Below the pieces are notes generated by a model. That model made no database searches, had not been told where the DNA came from, and worked only from the letters and a program-made list of their open reading frames with translations. A stretch of DNA of 64,000 bases from Lophius americanus (taxonomy: Eukaryota > Chordata > Actinopteri > Lophiiformes > Lophiidae), in contig JBBDHG010000169.1 of the NCBI GenBank assembly GCA_037951165.1, positions 1,469,501 through 1,533,500 of the forward strand, in the 5' to 3' direction. Position numbers and translations under genes: made by a program. This document shows, piece by piece, positions 12,567-26,430 of this stretch (its first letter is position 1; every line of letters begins with the position of its first letter).

Positions 12567-13579
12567 CTAGATTGTACGCTTGAACAAAAAAAGAATGTCG
12601 GAAACCCTGACTATTTATCCCAAACCAATCAGCGGACAGGACACAATTCAAAAAGTTGCTGCAGTCAGATCCAGATAGGCATGCGTTCATGGAAGTGGGA
12701 CTCTAGATGATAGGGGAAATGAATAGAAGAATATTGTTGCCCGGTCTCAGAGGTTGTGTTACACAGTAAAAAATCTGTCATGTAGTTTAACCATCTGATC
12801 TGCATAATCTGCCAAGGGCCCCTTGATGACACTGTCTGCCATGCACAAATGCTGTGACCTGGTAGGACTGGTCTAAAAATAACCAATCCAGCTCCCTGCA
12901 GGTCTCTGGGAGGACCCAGTATGTATCATACCTAATTCATGATGGACTTCATCCCATGAGAGAAAGCATAGTTGCTTTCCACAGCAAGCCTTACGCTGTT
13001 TGCTTGTTTTGGCATTGTATCGTTCACATTTGTAAACACATAACCAATCCCATTTTTCAATCAAAACAGAAATCGGAGCGATGGCCTGATTTTATTCCCT
13101 TTCACCGAGGCGTGAAATGTGTTGCCATGAGGGTTCAGTCGTCTGCGTCTTTACAAAGTGAATCCTCCTGAATGCATTATGTAAAACATACAGGGATTTT
13201 TTGTTGTCGGTCCTAATTACTGGAAAACTGTAAAGGATGTGACTTCCTGTTCTGTCGGTAAATAATGTAACATAGAGGCATAAAGTATAGAAAGATTAGA
13301 ATAAATATGTGCATGAATTCCTTTCCATTCCAAAGGACATAAAACAGCATGCAACCCTGTAGAAGTCAGAACAAACAAAAAAGAAAGGAGGAACAAAAGG
13401 AAAAAACAGACATTTGATTTTGTCATATTTAAGTATATAGCTGCTAGAGGAACATCTCCTGACAGTGTGGGTATAACCGTCCTGATCCGCGCTCATTGTA
13501 ACGAGATGCGGTGCTCACGGTGTTGTCATTAGTTTGATTGGTTGATAAGACTTGAATTGAGATAGTTCAACTCTGTAAT

Positions 13580-14075
13580 ATTTCAATAAGAGAAGACAGA
13601 AAATGAAGAAAGATCTGTGGCAATTAGTCTATTAGAAAGTCTTTGGCACTCAAATTCTTTGGAGAGATTTAGATCGAAGGGTCTCAGCCCTGAGCAGCAG
13701 CACAAAATATCACCCCTTTGTAATCTGGATACTGGCGGTGGTGGCTGATGACTCTGCTGAGGCAGATAAATGATGAGGCTGAGGACTAGGTTGACATGGG
13801 GAGGTGGAGGGTGCGTGAACCAGCAGCATTAAAAAGAAGTAGATGAATGTTGAGAGAATCATATAGCTGATGGTGAGAGGATGAACCTGCAGGTGTGACA
13901 CAGTGATATGACGGATGAGGCGACCTGAATGAAGTCAGCTGATAACAGCTGACCCCCCCAGACCGTGACCCGTCTGAAAGGCGAGGACAACAGAGGGGAG
14001 TGAGGATGAACTGTGGGCTGAGTGTGCAGGAGGATAGTCTTTCTGGTGAAACTCTGGATAGACCTCTATGTCATA
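13580..14075 (+). repeat. Family B copy
   Basis: Contains ttagaaagtctttggc, gatcgaagggtctcag, gagcagcagcac, a ggcggtggtggctgatgac block, a tggggaggtggaggg block and the end aggatagtctttctgg then ggatagacctc. Not recognised as a known element; no coding capacity. Confidence 0.65.
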
Positions 14076-14224
14076 TATATATAATATGATATTTAGCGTT
14101 TAATAGTTGGCATACTCAAGAGCTTTCATTGTCCCATCACCAGGGTTCCTGTTAGTGGGCGGAGTGTGTTAGGCAGTAATTGAAAGCTGGGTCCTGCAGA
14201 ATGTCCACTCCTGAAAGCTCCCAC

Positions 14225-14506
14225 AGTGGGTACATCACCACACCAACATCTGGACCAAGGAGCAATGAAATAAGATCATAGTATCATGGCACCACCATGA
14301 GAAGGTCTGATCCATGGAGGCCCTTCACCGTGAAATTTACTGGACTTAAAGAATCTGCTGCTAATCGTTTTGGTGGAAGATATCTCAGACCTTCAAAGGT
14401 CTGGTGGAATCCTTGCCTCGAGGAGTCAGAGGTTTTAGTGCCAAAGAAATGGATCCATGCAATAAGTGATAGGTAGTTGTAATGTTATGAGGGATCAGTG
14501 TATACG
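14225..14506 (+). pseudogene. Tc1-like transposase 3' remnant
   Basis: Contains gatccatggaggcccttc, ggacttaaagaatctgctg and a frame reading FKGLVESLPRGVRGF, matching the C-terminal end of fish Tc1 transposases as I know them. Ends tagttgtaatgttatgagg, a decayed terminal repeat. Stops and frameshifts throughout. Confidence 0.7.
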
Positions 14507-15789
14507 TCACTATACAGACACTTAATTTACGGATTCACAATATGCTTCATGATAAAAGCGGTGACACAATTCAAAAAATGGCCTATAAAATAGGAGAAAT
14601 AAAACGTAATAAAAGTTTTAGCGGCTTATTAAGTGACTCCGTGTTGAATAACCGATAAAGCCGCGTCAGAGGATCTTAGGGAGCTGCTGGTGATGAAGAG
14701 CTGCATTACTTCTGATCATGCCGAGCTCGGAAAATGATCATAAGAATCTTAAATTGGATTCTGAACTTAATGGGGAGCCCGTGTAATGTGTCACGAGAGA
14801 CGTTTTCAAAAGACCAGCTCTAATGCTTTTGCTGGACGTTTCCAGAATGACCCAGTCATGTTTTGCCAAAGCAAGACGAGAGGAACTTACAATAGTATAG
14901 AAGGATGAAATGAAAGGAGGAGTAATCAGTATGTGTGTACTAGGGAAAATAAAGTGGTCTCATGTAAGGCTTCTGATGTTAAAGTATGCGCCTGCTGCCT
15001 TGTGATACCAAATATTGACTTTTTTTCCTGAGTTATATCTAAGAAGGACATTTTTTTCGCTCGTACTCAACCGTGTGACTGAAATCCAGATACGTTATCC
15101 AGATGAGGAAGCCTGTATAAAGTAAACACATACATAAAATCCGTTTTTACGCCTGGTCATATTTACCCTTCGGTGCCATTAGTTTTGTTTTGTTTTTTTC
15201 AATCTGATTAGCGATAATATGGTTAGAATAAATTCTGGAAAGATGGCGGAAATTTGATGTCAGATTTTATAATAAGTTCATATTTTATGGTGTACACAAA
15301 GCTGTTCCTCATAGCATGTTACTGAAATAACTGTCCCCGTTCAAACCCATTAAGACCGTAATAAATCAGAGAAAAACAAAAACAACAGGCATTCTTTGTC
15401 CGTCTTTCTTCCATTCTGGCATATAGGCTTCTGAAAATGCTGTTTAATCATTATCTATCTGAAAATGCCATTTTCCATTGTTTTCTACATGCGTATTAGT
15501 ATATATCTATTCTATATCTATATATCTATTAGTATATAGATCTGTGTGTGTGTTTGTGTGTGTTTTAGCTAATGCTGAACAAAATGGTAAAATGCATCTA
15601 AATCAGTGTCATATCATATCTGACACACAGTAAACAAAAAAGAAAAGAAAATACATTTAATATTTAGTAAAGGGAAAATTACTTTTTTTGTATTTTTCGG
15701 AATTTAATGATAATTTTAAAGAAGCGATCACTAATGCCCTTAAATATATGTGAAAACCTCCTAGTGTGTAACATATGTTAATCTATTAG

Positions 15790-16205
15790 AGTATAATATG
15801 ATATATACAGGAGAGATCACCTCCAGTCGATTCATATGCACCAGATTTAGATTAAACCAGAATAACAATTACTTTAGATATAACGGAGTTTGGTCTGAAC
15901 AAGTATTTTTCCTAAATAAATGCTCCCCCTAGTGAGTAAAGTATGAACTCTTATAGTAAAATATGATACATTAAGATCTCCATGAGTAAATCAGATGAAT
16001 GGTTGAGGAATTATGAATACTTATGGATACAAAGCGCCCCCTTGTGTTGGAAATATGCAACCAGCTATTCCAAAAATCGATCCAGTTCTTCCTTGCACTA
16101 AGATCTATGCAGGTACATAATTTGAAAAATGATCCATTTAATATTTTTTGAGTTATCGTGCTAACATGGGCAATCTGTGGCGATGAGGATTCCATAATAT
16201 GTCAA
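15790..16205 (-). mobile_element. Family A copy
   Basis: Reverse orientation, with the anchors tcgattcatatgcaccag, ctccccctagtgagtaaag, ccagttcttccttgcacta and gatccatttaatat. Two internal units are visible. Both outer ends are worn. Confidence 0.7.
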
Positions 16206-17455
16206 AATAATTTCATTCATTCATTATAGAAAAATGTAATATGACAAAAAATATATATGCTGATAGTTAGTTAGTTTTACTAAAGCAGGTCATTTAAAAA
16301 AAAAATGTAATTAAAAATATATAGTTATACTCATATCTTATTCTATTATGATATGTATGTTATGATATTTTGGGGCCAGAATCCCACATGAACATTGGTT
16401 TAAATGTTATGATTGTCTAACAAATAAAGTATTTTGGCCTAATAGGTTAATAATGTCTATCTCTATCATTGATTTACTCCGAAATCCATTTAAATTTAAA
16501 TAGTTTTAAATGCTTTGCACAGCAAGTATGTATTCATTACATGAGTTTGATTCTGAGAGGCCTCATAATAAAGCATGAAAAATGATGAATACTGTTTAAA
16601 AGATTCAGAAAACGTATATAAACTGTAAATGTTTGAGTTGTTAAAGCTGAGAAACTGCTCAAAAAAACAACGTAAAAAAAAAAAATGCAATCTTTTTTAT
16701 GTGGAAATTTTCACTTTTCCCTGACTTTCGAAAGTAAAATCAACTTGTTACAGCAGACAGGATAAGTGCTTTAGCATTGAGGTGATATTTGAGGCTTGAA
16801 GTCGTCAGCCTAAGTGATTTGACCAGAAAAGTTCTCCAATCAAGAGCTCCGTCCGAAAATGAAATTTTCCTTTAACTGTCCCATCTTTTTCATCTGCTGC
16901 CAACGTCTTAACTGTTGACGTAACGTCTGTAGGATCACCAGAGAGTGCAGTTAAATAAAGATAAATTTTGTTTTAATGGAAGCATTTTTACTGCTAGTAA
17001 TCAAAAAAGAATGTCCGAGCACAACCGCAGTGTCAACGTTTTGTTGTTAATGTCAGGAGAGATGACACAGATTTTTACACCGACATAAAATCAAGAAAAA
17101 AAATAACCCTCATGTGACTGAGGCGAAGTAGAGGGGCTAGATTTTAGAATTCTGTTGCCTCCTATTTTTGGGGCTACATCAATCAGTGCCTGCTGTCCTT
17201 CACAGCTGGTTTGGGCTGCAGGAGAAGTTTCTTCTTCAGTTTATAAAAACGCCTGCAGGCATTTGCAGCAGCAGGACTTGAATGATTTAAGAGGCGGCGC
17301 TGAAGGTGTGCGGCGCCCTTACACAACGCCATCCGCTGTGTTTGCCTTTATGAAATCACCTGTAGATGCAACCGCATATATTTACACAAATCTGTACACA
17401 TCAGATACGATCAATTACTTTGCACTATTTGCAAATTAATGACCATTGCTTTCCT

Positions 17456-17838
17456 TATATGCCCGAAAAAAGTGGGCAATGTCATAGAAACATCGCTGCC
17501 GCCGCCTCAGGTCCTTCGTTTTAACGCGATAATTCAAAATCGATGTCGTAGACCATTTTCAAATTTTATGACCGCATAGACTTAAATGTGAGTAAGAAGT
17601 GGATTGATTTTGGGAATGGTCAGTTTTATATTTCCGACACTAGGGGGAGCTTTATCTCTAAAAGTCAACCATTGGTCGGATTTAGTCCAAATTTGGTTCA
17701 TTTGAATAGAATCTGTTTTCTTTATATCATATTTGACTCACTAGGCAAGTTTTTTGTTACGTCAACATGTTTGTCACGTTATTTTAACCTAAGGAGTTTA
17801 ATCAGGGGGGGTTGTCTTTACAAAACATGGGACCACAG
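17456..17838 (+). mobile_element. Family A copy
   Basis: Starts near gcccgaaaaaagtgggc and includes taacgcgataattcaaaat, ggattgattttgggaatgg and ctgacactaggggg-type blocks (here ccgacactaggggg). Ends accacagcataggCTAA|G, a shortened version of the hairpin and terminus. Confidence 0.7.
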
Positions 17839-18465
17839 CATAGGCTAAGTAGACTTCTGGGATTTGTGTTCAGATTTATAGCATCTATTGTGACCCGGGA
17901 ATTGACCAGATGTCATTTTATGTGCTGCCATCAGGCCAAACTGAAATGGTTTCCTGAGTAAAACGTCGACATGCTTCAGTCTGTGAGGAGCCGTCAAAAT
18001 ATTTTCCTCAGATTTATAATGGAGTCAATATAATTCATCATTTCTGTCTCTTTTTTTTTTTTAAATAAGAATGAGATGTAATTTCAGGAAAATGTATATA
18101 TTCCACAGTGACACAAACATCCAGGTTTTGGAGTTTTACTCTATTCCTTATAAAAAACCAGCCCAGTGAACAAAAATGACTGGATTATTGACGGAAAGCC
18201 AACGCAACGGCTAATCCCACGATCGACACGTTTTAATCACGCTCCCAAAAAACAACAGCGATGTCTAGATGGATTCAAGGTGCATTCTTTTTTATAGATA
18301 TGAACAATGAAACTCAGGTGCATTACCCGGAATAAAGAAATGTACTTATGAAAGAAGAAATCCTCCCAAATACATATTACACAGTCTAACAAACTCACAT
18401 CCAGGACAAAAAGACACGGACAGCATTCATAGAACAAAAATAGGAAACCTTGTAGTTATGTAATG

Positions 18466-18960
18466 GAATAGAATAGACTAAAAATACTTTATACGCGTTA
18501 CAGCAGCTAAAAAAGCAAGATACACACCTACACACTACAAAGAAATATTACACACATAAATATGTGTATATACTACATATATATTCACAGACATACATAT
18601 TCACATATGTGTACACATATATAAATAGACATACAAATAAATATAGATGAATATATAAATATGGAGATAGAGTCCAATCTCTAATACCAAATTTAAATTC
18701 TAAGTTATCCAGACTTTTGGATGCTGTCGATTGGTTGAGGGGGCGGATGTGGGCGGAGCTTTCAGGGCCGAGTTCAGCGCGGTGATAGCTTTAGGGTAAA
18801 ATCTGTTCATGAACACCTGCTTTGATGGACAGATGGCGGGCAGACGAGTGAAACAGGTGATGAGCTGAGTTCTTTAGATCTACAGTGCTCTTCAGCCAGC
18901 GATTATGCTGCTCTTACATGAACCTCAGCAGGAAGTGTGATTGGCGTCTCCTGCTTTTAG
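18466..18960. repeat. AT-rich simple sequence followed by possible LINE fragment
   Basis: 18466-18480 gaatagaatagac precedes a stretch of ACATA/TATA repeats to about 18665. Then tagctttagggtaaaatctgt and aacacctgctttgatgg recall the end of a fish LINE 3' region. Low certainty. Confidence 0.35.
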
Positions 18961-19484
18961 ATATAACGGCGTGCACCCAAGACCTCTCACTCGTTTCGCT
19001 CTCTGCCCATGGATTTTTTTTAAGCTTGAAAAAACTGAACCGGCGATCTGATGGTCTGAGGGTCTAACTATGGTCTCCCTTTTGAGAAAAGGACCCTCAG
19101 AGAAGATGATGTGCTGGGTTTTGTTGTCATGGCAACGTTAACCCTTAAGCTGCCTTAAGACGCACGAATGATCCTTCACCACATTTAGCAAGAATGAAAT
19201 CTTCTTCCATAATTCCCTTTCTCAACTTGATATTTGATGATTTTTCTAGAATGAAGCTAGTTACCAGAAGCTGTTACCTCAAGCATACAAAGATTTGCTT
19301 TTCCGGGTATTTTTTATTCCTTGTTGAAAAAAAAATTGGCAACATGAAAAAAAAAAAGAGGAAAGAAAAAAAAATACATGGCACATATATGTTTATCCTT
19401 TTTTTAAAATAAATGTATTACAATAAACTTATACTGGGATTTTGTTCACAATGACAATAAGAGAATATTCATAATCTACTATTA

Positions 19485-19903
19485 CATGCATCATTTTCAA
19501 ATTATAAACCCATATAGACCTCAGAGCGAGGAAGAACTGGAATGATTTTGGGAAAGGTTGTTCTCAGACACTTGATTTTTCTGTGTCTTAGAACTGTATT
19601 TCCAATTTAGTCCATATTTACTGCATATGAATCGACTCACGCAGATTTCTCTTCTATATATAGTATTTTACTCTTATAATTTATATTTATCTCACTATAG
19701 GGTGAGTTTTTTATCCCAAAAAAACGCTGTTTTCCTGCCCTGACTTCTCAAGCGTTGGTCTGACTCACTCTAAATTTGATGCACATGAATATATCAAACG
19801 CTATTCTACCATTTTATATTTGAATCCCTAAGGGGAACCTTTTTTTCTCTCATATCTTCAGGTACCATGCAGGGGATTGGGGGGTTTTCGTCGCTATAGC
19901 GAC
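19485..19903 (+). mobile_element. Family A copy with palindromic end
   Basis: Contains gaggaagaactggaatgat, tgcatatgaatcgactcac and tgcaggggattggggg anchors with two internal units. It ends at a perfect 14-base palindrome GTCGCTATAGCGAC (19890-19903) where the hairpin of other copies would lie. Confidence 0.7.
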
Positions 19904-21163
19904 ATTTATTAATGGACAGGACATATTTAAGAAAAATACATCTTATTTATTTACCGATATATCTGAACCGTGGCTTTTGTCACGTAACGGGCGCTGCTTT
20001 TTCTTCAGTCTCGCCACACGCTGTTTCTTTTTTTCTCATTTTTTTGCCAAAGAGCTTGTTTTTTCCCGCTGATAACGCCATGTCATGGTCAGGGGACTAC
20101 TGGTGCCTTTCATATTCCGAGCTCTGCTTTGTTCAGAGGCGGTGAGTCAGCGCCGTCTGTAATGACCAATGATCTTCTCAGCAGCAAACCAACCGGTTCT
20201 GTTTGAAAAAGAGGCTCTCAAAAACAACTTTTGTGCCACATTTCCTTTATTCTATTATGCCACTCAGGCGAGGTATTTAAAATAAAAAGAAGGTTGGCAG
20301 CAATGTCGTACCTTTTTTTTTTTTTTACATGCAACAATAATAATGACCTCTACATTTGCCGAGAACACATTCATCTCGTAGTTCTGTATCTTTGTGCTGC
20401 TTTGATTAAATTCAGTTTTTCTGCACCCCTGGATAGAGAAGGTTATTCATATTATGTATTTCTCTTTTTTGGTTTCTATCCATGCAAAACAGATTGGTGG
20501 CTTATTATCAAATGAAAATACTTTACTTTGAGGTTTTTAGCAAAGGCGGGCGATATTTTTGACTACTTGGAGAAGACCGTTCACGGATGCTTCCGGAAGG
20601 TTAGCTTCTCAGTCGGACGAATAATTACGTCATTAACCCAAAAAATGCTTTTAACTCTCACAAACGGACCCCGTGAATTCGGTTTCGTACGATGCAACGT
20701 GTAGATACCGCATCATATTTTGGGTATGTGCAGACTTGTCAGTAAACCTGCAGCAACATATTATGGATGTCTAAAAAGTTGATATCTGTGCCATCTTCCC
20801 ACACTCCAATGCAATAAATAAGTTAAGAGTGAAAACTTGAATATTGTCTGATTCCCTGTTGCCATGGTGACGGCAAAACCAGGAGGAAAGTTATTTCACC
20901 GAGGAAGCAAGACTTCAACATAGAATGAGTAGGGGGGGGGGAATATGTGTTGCTGCAGCCACACTTTCCCCCAACAGCATAGGGAATAGAAGTTTTTGCC
21001 ACCTGTCTGAAGCCCACCTTCCAATCCTCCAGACCTGCAGCAGCTGAGTAGATAGAAAAGCTCTCCAGGATATTCTTTCATACGTTTTCTTTCATGACAG
21101 CCCACACAGAAAGCCTGTTTATCAAAAATACTTTACAGTATGGGCCTTCATAAAATAGTTCTC

Positions 21164-21400
21164 GCCAGAGGGAGGATGATGCAAGTCCGATGCTTCATCC
21201 AATACAGCGGATATCCGCCGGCACCGACTCAGAACGCCATGAAAACTCAGGTTATATCTGTGAAGCTCCAGATGTTGACTTATAGTCACGACGGAGTGAT
21301 TTTTTTTTTCATCAACCGTGCCGCCGTGAAGCAAATAAAGAAAAATGAAATGTTTAGGATCCGACCTCATCGCTGCCCGCCGCGATAAAGTTGCATTACG
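21164..21400 (+). repeat. Duplicated block, first copy
   Basis: Shares GAGGGAGGATGATG and a 21-base identical stretch starting GCCGGCACCGAC (21217-21237) with the block at 22.7 kb. Further matches are aactcaggttatatctgtgaa against a similar stretch, and a ccgacctc.tcgct block. Not a recognised element. Confidence 0.65.
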
Positions 21401-21449
21401 GTGCAGGAAAAAAAAATTGTGTATCTTTGTCCAATCAGGATTCGTGGAT

Positions 21450-21800
21450 CTGCCAGGATCAAAACTGACATATAGATAAATATGTGAATGAATAAATAAA
21501 TGCAGAAATGAGTAAATGAACACAAAAATGTGAAAATAAATACATGCATACACATACATATATATAAATATATAATATTTGTTTATTTATTTCTACATTT
21601 CTGAAATTATTCATTTAATTTATTAAACTGAAAATGTAGAAATATGAAAATGAATAAATGAATAAATACAGATATGAATGAATGCATTAATATAGAAAAA
21701 ATAATAAGTAAATAGATATTAAGTAATCTAATGAAGCCCTTTTCAAGAGGGCTTCAATAAAGATTTATTTATTTAATTCATTCATTAATTTTCTCTACTG
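21450..21800. repeat. Low-complexity AAAT/ATGAATA-rich region with a 9-bp hairpin
   Basis: Imperfect tetranucleotide-like repeats (gaataaataaatg and variants). Inside it a perfect hairpin TGAAGCCCT/AGGGCTTCA with a 7-base loop lies at 21732-21756. Confidence 0.7.
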
Positions 21801-22309
21801 TTAAAGAAATAATCGCTGAAAGAGTGCTGATCTCTTTCAGGCTCTTCCTGGTTTTTCTATCTCAAGCTTCGCATAGGTCTTAAAAACGTGTGTACTACCT
21901 CTTTGGATGCCCTTTTTTATCCCAGAACCCCTCGGTCCCTCTGATCACAACGAACAGCAAACTTCGGGCTTCAGTCTATGGCCAGTTATCATCGTGTAAC
22001 ATGAAGCCACTTCCAGTAATGAAAAGCGCGCTAAAAGACCTATTATCTATTAACTGGAATTGGCCATTAGAAGTGAAAACCATCTTCTCTGAATCTTACA
22101 ACTTTGCTCATCTACAATTAGCGATTACAAATCCCTCCATAAGTGCAACATCCCGCCGTAGATCTAAATGATAAATAGCTGAGAATGATTTGTGCTCGCT
22201 CTGTTCTGACTCTAAACGTAGATACTTCCACCTGTTTTGGTATGAATGAACTCTCCACTCCCTTTGGAAGTAGATCACTTCAATGCTCACAGTAATTGTG
22301 GACAAACCT

Positions 22310-22520
22310 CTCCAGCAACTCTCTCCAGCTCATCCTAGGGAGTCCCTAAGGCGTTCCCATGCCAGATAAGATATATAGTCCCTCGGGGGCTCCTCCGAGT
22401 TGGACGTGCCTGATAAACCTCCTCAGGTAGACCTCCTGGAGGCGCGCTGATCAGATACTTGAACCACCTCAAGCGGGTCCTTTCGATGTGGAGAAGCGAC
22501 GACTCGGCTCAAGATGTCTG
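22310..22520 (-). pseudogene. L2/Rex1-like LINE ORF2 C-terminal remnant
   Basis: Read on the minus strand it has the same order of blocks as the 2.5 kb remnant: rc of ccacctcaagcgggtcctttc, then the aggaggtttatcaggcacg and ccaactcggaggagccccc blocks. Ends in the rc of ctctctccagctcatcc. Confidence 0.65.
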
Positions 22521-22714
22521 AGCTCCTTACCTTGTGTCTAAGGCTGAGTCCAGCCCCCCCTACCAATGAAGCTCATTTCAGCTGTTTGTATCCTGGACCT
22601 CATTCTTTCAGTCTCTACCCAGAGCTCATGATTTACTTAACAGAAAATGTCTTTTTTAAATTCATGTTTTTATTGTATACCTTGAAATCAATGAAAACAT
22701 TTCAATTAAGTACT

Positions 22715-22985
22715 TCATGCCGGAGGGAGGATGATGTCAGTCTGCAGATTTCAGCCGGCACCGACTCAGAACGCTGTGAAATCTCATATCACACATGTGA
22801 ACCTCCAGATTGTTGATTGGTGACCTTTTCAAAAACAGTACCAGCATGAGGAAAATCACAGCAACTATAATCTTAAGCATAGTTCGGTCCGACAACTCAC
22901 TCATGAAATGTTTATTAACGTTTTAAAGCAAAGTTTGAGTTTGGTGTCTTGGCGCCGACCTCCTCGCTCACTGCAGATGAACCCC
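22715..22985 (+). repeat. Duplicated block, second copy
   Basis: Same order and orientation as the block 1.55 kb upstream; identical core at 22754-22774. Diverged elsewhere, so not a recent duplication. Confidence 0.65.
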
Positions 22986-25961
22986 TGGCCATCCTTGTAA
23001 AAAAATAAAAATAAAAAACAGTAAAAAATGCATAATGTTGTTGAACTTGATGAATAAATATGGCGATGCCGACATTAGAAGAAAATCTATGTCAAAACTA
23101 CCCACATACACAGAACCTGAACAACAATGGGAAAAAAAGCTTATAATTAAAGTTTGTCTTCCCGATTAGATGGAAGAATCTAGAGTTCAAACTAATTCTA
23201 ACATAATTACATTTTCTTAAGTAATAAAACATCATATGTATGATTAGACTAGGATGGAGCATTACCACAGGTTTAAACCTATTGAATATAAAACAAATAT
23301 CAGACCTTAAACATGTTGAAATAAACCTTCCTGATGTTGACTGCAGATCATTTAAAAGTTTTTCTCGTCATTAAATAATAGCCATCAAAAATCAAAAATT
23401 CCCTGCTACCTTTGACACATTTATCATAAAAGGTGATAAGCAGCCTCAGCACCCGCCTCCAACCATCGTTACTACAATTAGAGCAATCAGGAAATATTTT
23501 ATAAATTCACCATTTATAAAGAGAATTATTCGTAGTATCCCTTTAAAAAAAAAGATATTGATTTAATTTGAAAGAGATGGGATTACATTTAAATTTAACT
23601 ATAAATAATATGTTGATGCCTCTGAATATTTAACTTTAGTAATATATTCAGGGATTTTTTTAAGAAGGTCTAAACGTCCAGTATAATTAAATGTTATCAC
23701 AGCTCTGTATCCAGATATACCTTAAAGTATTTATTTTTCTCTCGCCCCATCCTTCCGGAAAACGTCATTTCTTGAGATATCCTGCACACAAAGGCGGACA
23801 AAGAAACACAAACGGGCGATCACATGACCCCTGCCCCACAGCGACTGAGGGTCATGACCTCTGTGATGTATGTTATGGCTGTTGCAGCCTCCGGGATCTT
23901 ACAGAAGGATGATTGTGTGCATTCAGAATATGTTGTGGCTCCCCGCAAGCATCGATCCCTGCAGGTCAAGAGATCCGTTTGTACTTTTATGTGTTATCTC
24001 ACATAATCACCACCCTGCATACTATGGAAAAGGCATTAGCAGGAATGCTTTCTGTCCTTTTCCAAGCGGTATAAATATATATAAAATCTTAAATCCTTGT
24101 TAACCTTATTATCACAACCAGATACTCACGAGCGGTACATTGTGGGATCGGATTTGTTCTCTGCTGAACATGATAATTAAATCCTGTTCTGAATCATGTC
24201 CTGAAGAAGGAACTATCTGACTGTGCACAATGGCATATGTGCTAATTTACCACAATCTGTTTATTACACTGTATTAGAGTATCCAAACCTCCACATTTTG
24301 TGGAGAGAAATATATATATATATAAATAATTAGTTTTTTTTGGTATGGGTGTTGATAAAAAAGACCATTATATCTTGAGCGGGGGTCCGCCATGTTGTGC
24401 CGCCATATTACTATGGTAGCCTGATATGGACAAACTTAACTTTAGCTCTGAAAGAAGACTTTTTGATATTTTCTCAGGTTAAAGTCACAGAAAGGTGATG
24501 AAAAAATAACTCACCTCTAAAAACCAACAAAGGAGACGATGATAAAAGTTGTTTTGACAAAAGGAGCATCATACTGGCACAAGATGAAGCAACGGAGCCT
24601 GAAACCTCACTGTCAAGGAAATACAGAGAACCCTCTCGTGAAACCGTTGAGCTTTTCACTGATGTGTCTGCCCAGGAAATTCAATTCGGGGTAATTTTTC
24701 TCTCTACGGTATGAACACTGCCACCTAGTGCCCACCCGGGAAGAGTGGACGGACTCCACCATTCACCTCTCAATGGTTTCACGAGTCAGGTCGTTGTGCT
24801 TTCCCTTAAGAGGCATGGATGGATAACGGCGGGAATAACTTCACAAACCTCCGCTGAAATAAAAGCTGAACCCATCCGTCATTAAGGGATGGTCATTGAT
24901 CGGGTTCTGCAGATGCCTCCAGACAGAAATAGCGATGCTGCTCATGCAGGCGTCCTAAACGTTGACTCGACCCTCGTTGTGATTGAGCTTTGTGCCGTTT
25001 CAAATCACCGGATTTGTGACACCATCTTAAAACCAACAGCCCTGATTGCATGGTCATTGTGAGGAAGATGGCTTGACAAAAGCAATTCCTCAGAGCGTGA
25101 CCTTCGGATTAGCCTGAACGTGTCTGCGTCAAATGAACAGAACAATACTACTGTTTAATAAAGGTTTTGATTATTATTATTATTAATCACATTTCATCAA
25201 ATACAGTACAACATAGTGAAATTATTTCCCTACATTTGACCCATTCCTGAGGCAGCAACATTAAGCGGAGTACGGAGGAAACGTCGGAAAGATAATTACA
25301 GATTTGAACTTGCTGAATCAATACCTTATCATAGAAATGTCAAAACAGAAGCAGCAGCTCTTTTGTTTTGTCGTGAGCTAGACGACAAGCCAAACTATCC
25401 CATTTTGATCAATGGGAGCTGTCCTCTCGGCGCAACCAGTAGCGTCGGCCAAGTGAGCAGGGACCGTCTGCACAGAGCAAGATGGGGGAAGAAACACAAA
25501 TGTATCAAAATTCTAAAAAAAAGGATATATTTTCACTAAAACGTCAAGCGCAGTCCACTGATATTAGAAATTCATTTTATTATGGCTTCACTGAATTTCA
25601 GTAAAGTCACTTTTCGTACCGTCTCTTCTCCATCTTACTCTTTGTAGACCGTCCCTGCTGACTCAGACGACAGCTGCACTTGTTATTGATGAAATGAGAT
25701 TATAGTTTGTTAAATACTTTAATGCTATGTCTTCTGACGTCTCGCTAAAAGGTTATCGATCCAGCGAGTGTCACGATCTGTGAATTTAACTGGAGTCCTG
25801 TAACATTCTCTCTCTGTAGATGAACAGAGCTGATCTGAAGGCCAGGACTAATGCATGCGGACACAAAGCAACGCGAAACAAAAGTAGAATCTGATGGATT
25901 GATCTATAATAGAGGCTCTATGCTACATACAAGCAGTTATGAGAATCACGGTCTTTGATTA

Positions 25962-26430
25962 ATTAACCCTTTAATGTCCTCACTTACAAAATATAACTAT
26001 GGGAAAAAATGTATTTGCACATTACATTTCTTATCTTATTAATTTGATATCTTAGACATCCTTTACTATAAAATGGCTGATTATTTGGTCGAGCATGATT
26101 TCAAACTGTAAAAAAAAACAAATTGGAGTAGGAAAAAGTTGGAGAATATTAGAGTAGGTCTGCCTTTTAGTAAAAAATCTTTCATAAAAACTATTAGATT
26201 ACTGTTTGAATCAAGTTACATAATTCTGTTTTTCTTAGTCCTCACATGCTTTAATATGCCAAAAGAAAAGTGGCCCCTTGGACCTGAGGTGTCCCACAAG
26301 GATCCCCCCTTGGCCCCTTACTCTTTAGCATAAACGTGCTACTACTGGGTCATATTATGAACAGGTCCAACCTGACATTTAAACAGGACATTAAAGGTTT
26401 AACGTGACAAATAATAGTAATCAACCTTTT
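25962..26430 (+). repeat. Family C unit carrying a reverse-transcriptase palm fragment
   Basis: Begins with a ccctttaatgtcctca block and includes a frame reading GVPQGSPLGPLLFSIN, then LLLGHIMNR. GVPQGSxLGPLLF is a conserved palm-region motif of non-LTR retrotransposon reverse transcriptases. Ends around aacaggacattaaaggttta. Clearly non-functional. Confidence 0.65.

Noticed and set aside
25195..25275. tgaaattatttccctacatttgacccattcc as a SINE/LINE piece
   Set aside because: It resembles a common fish repeat over a short length only; not enough to define.
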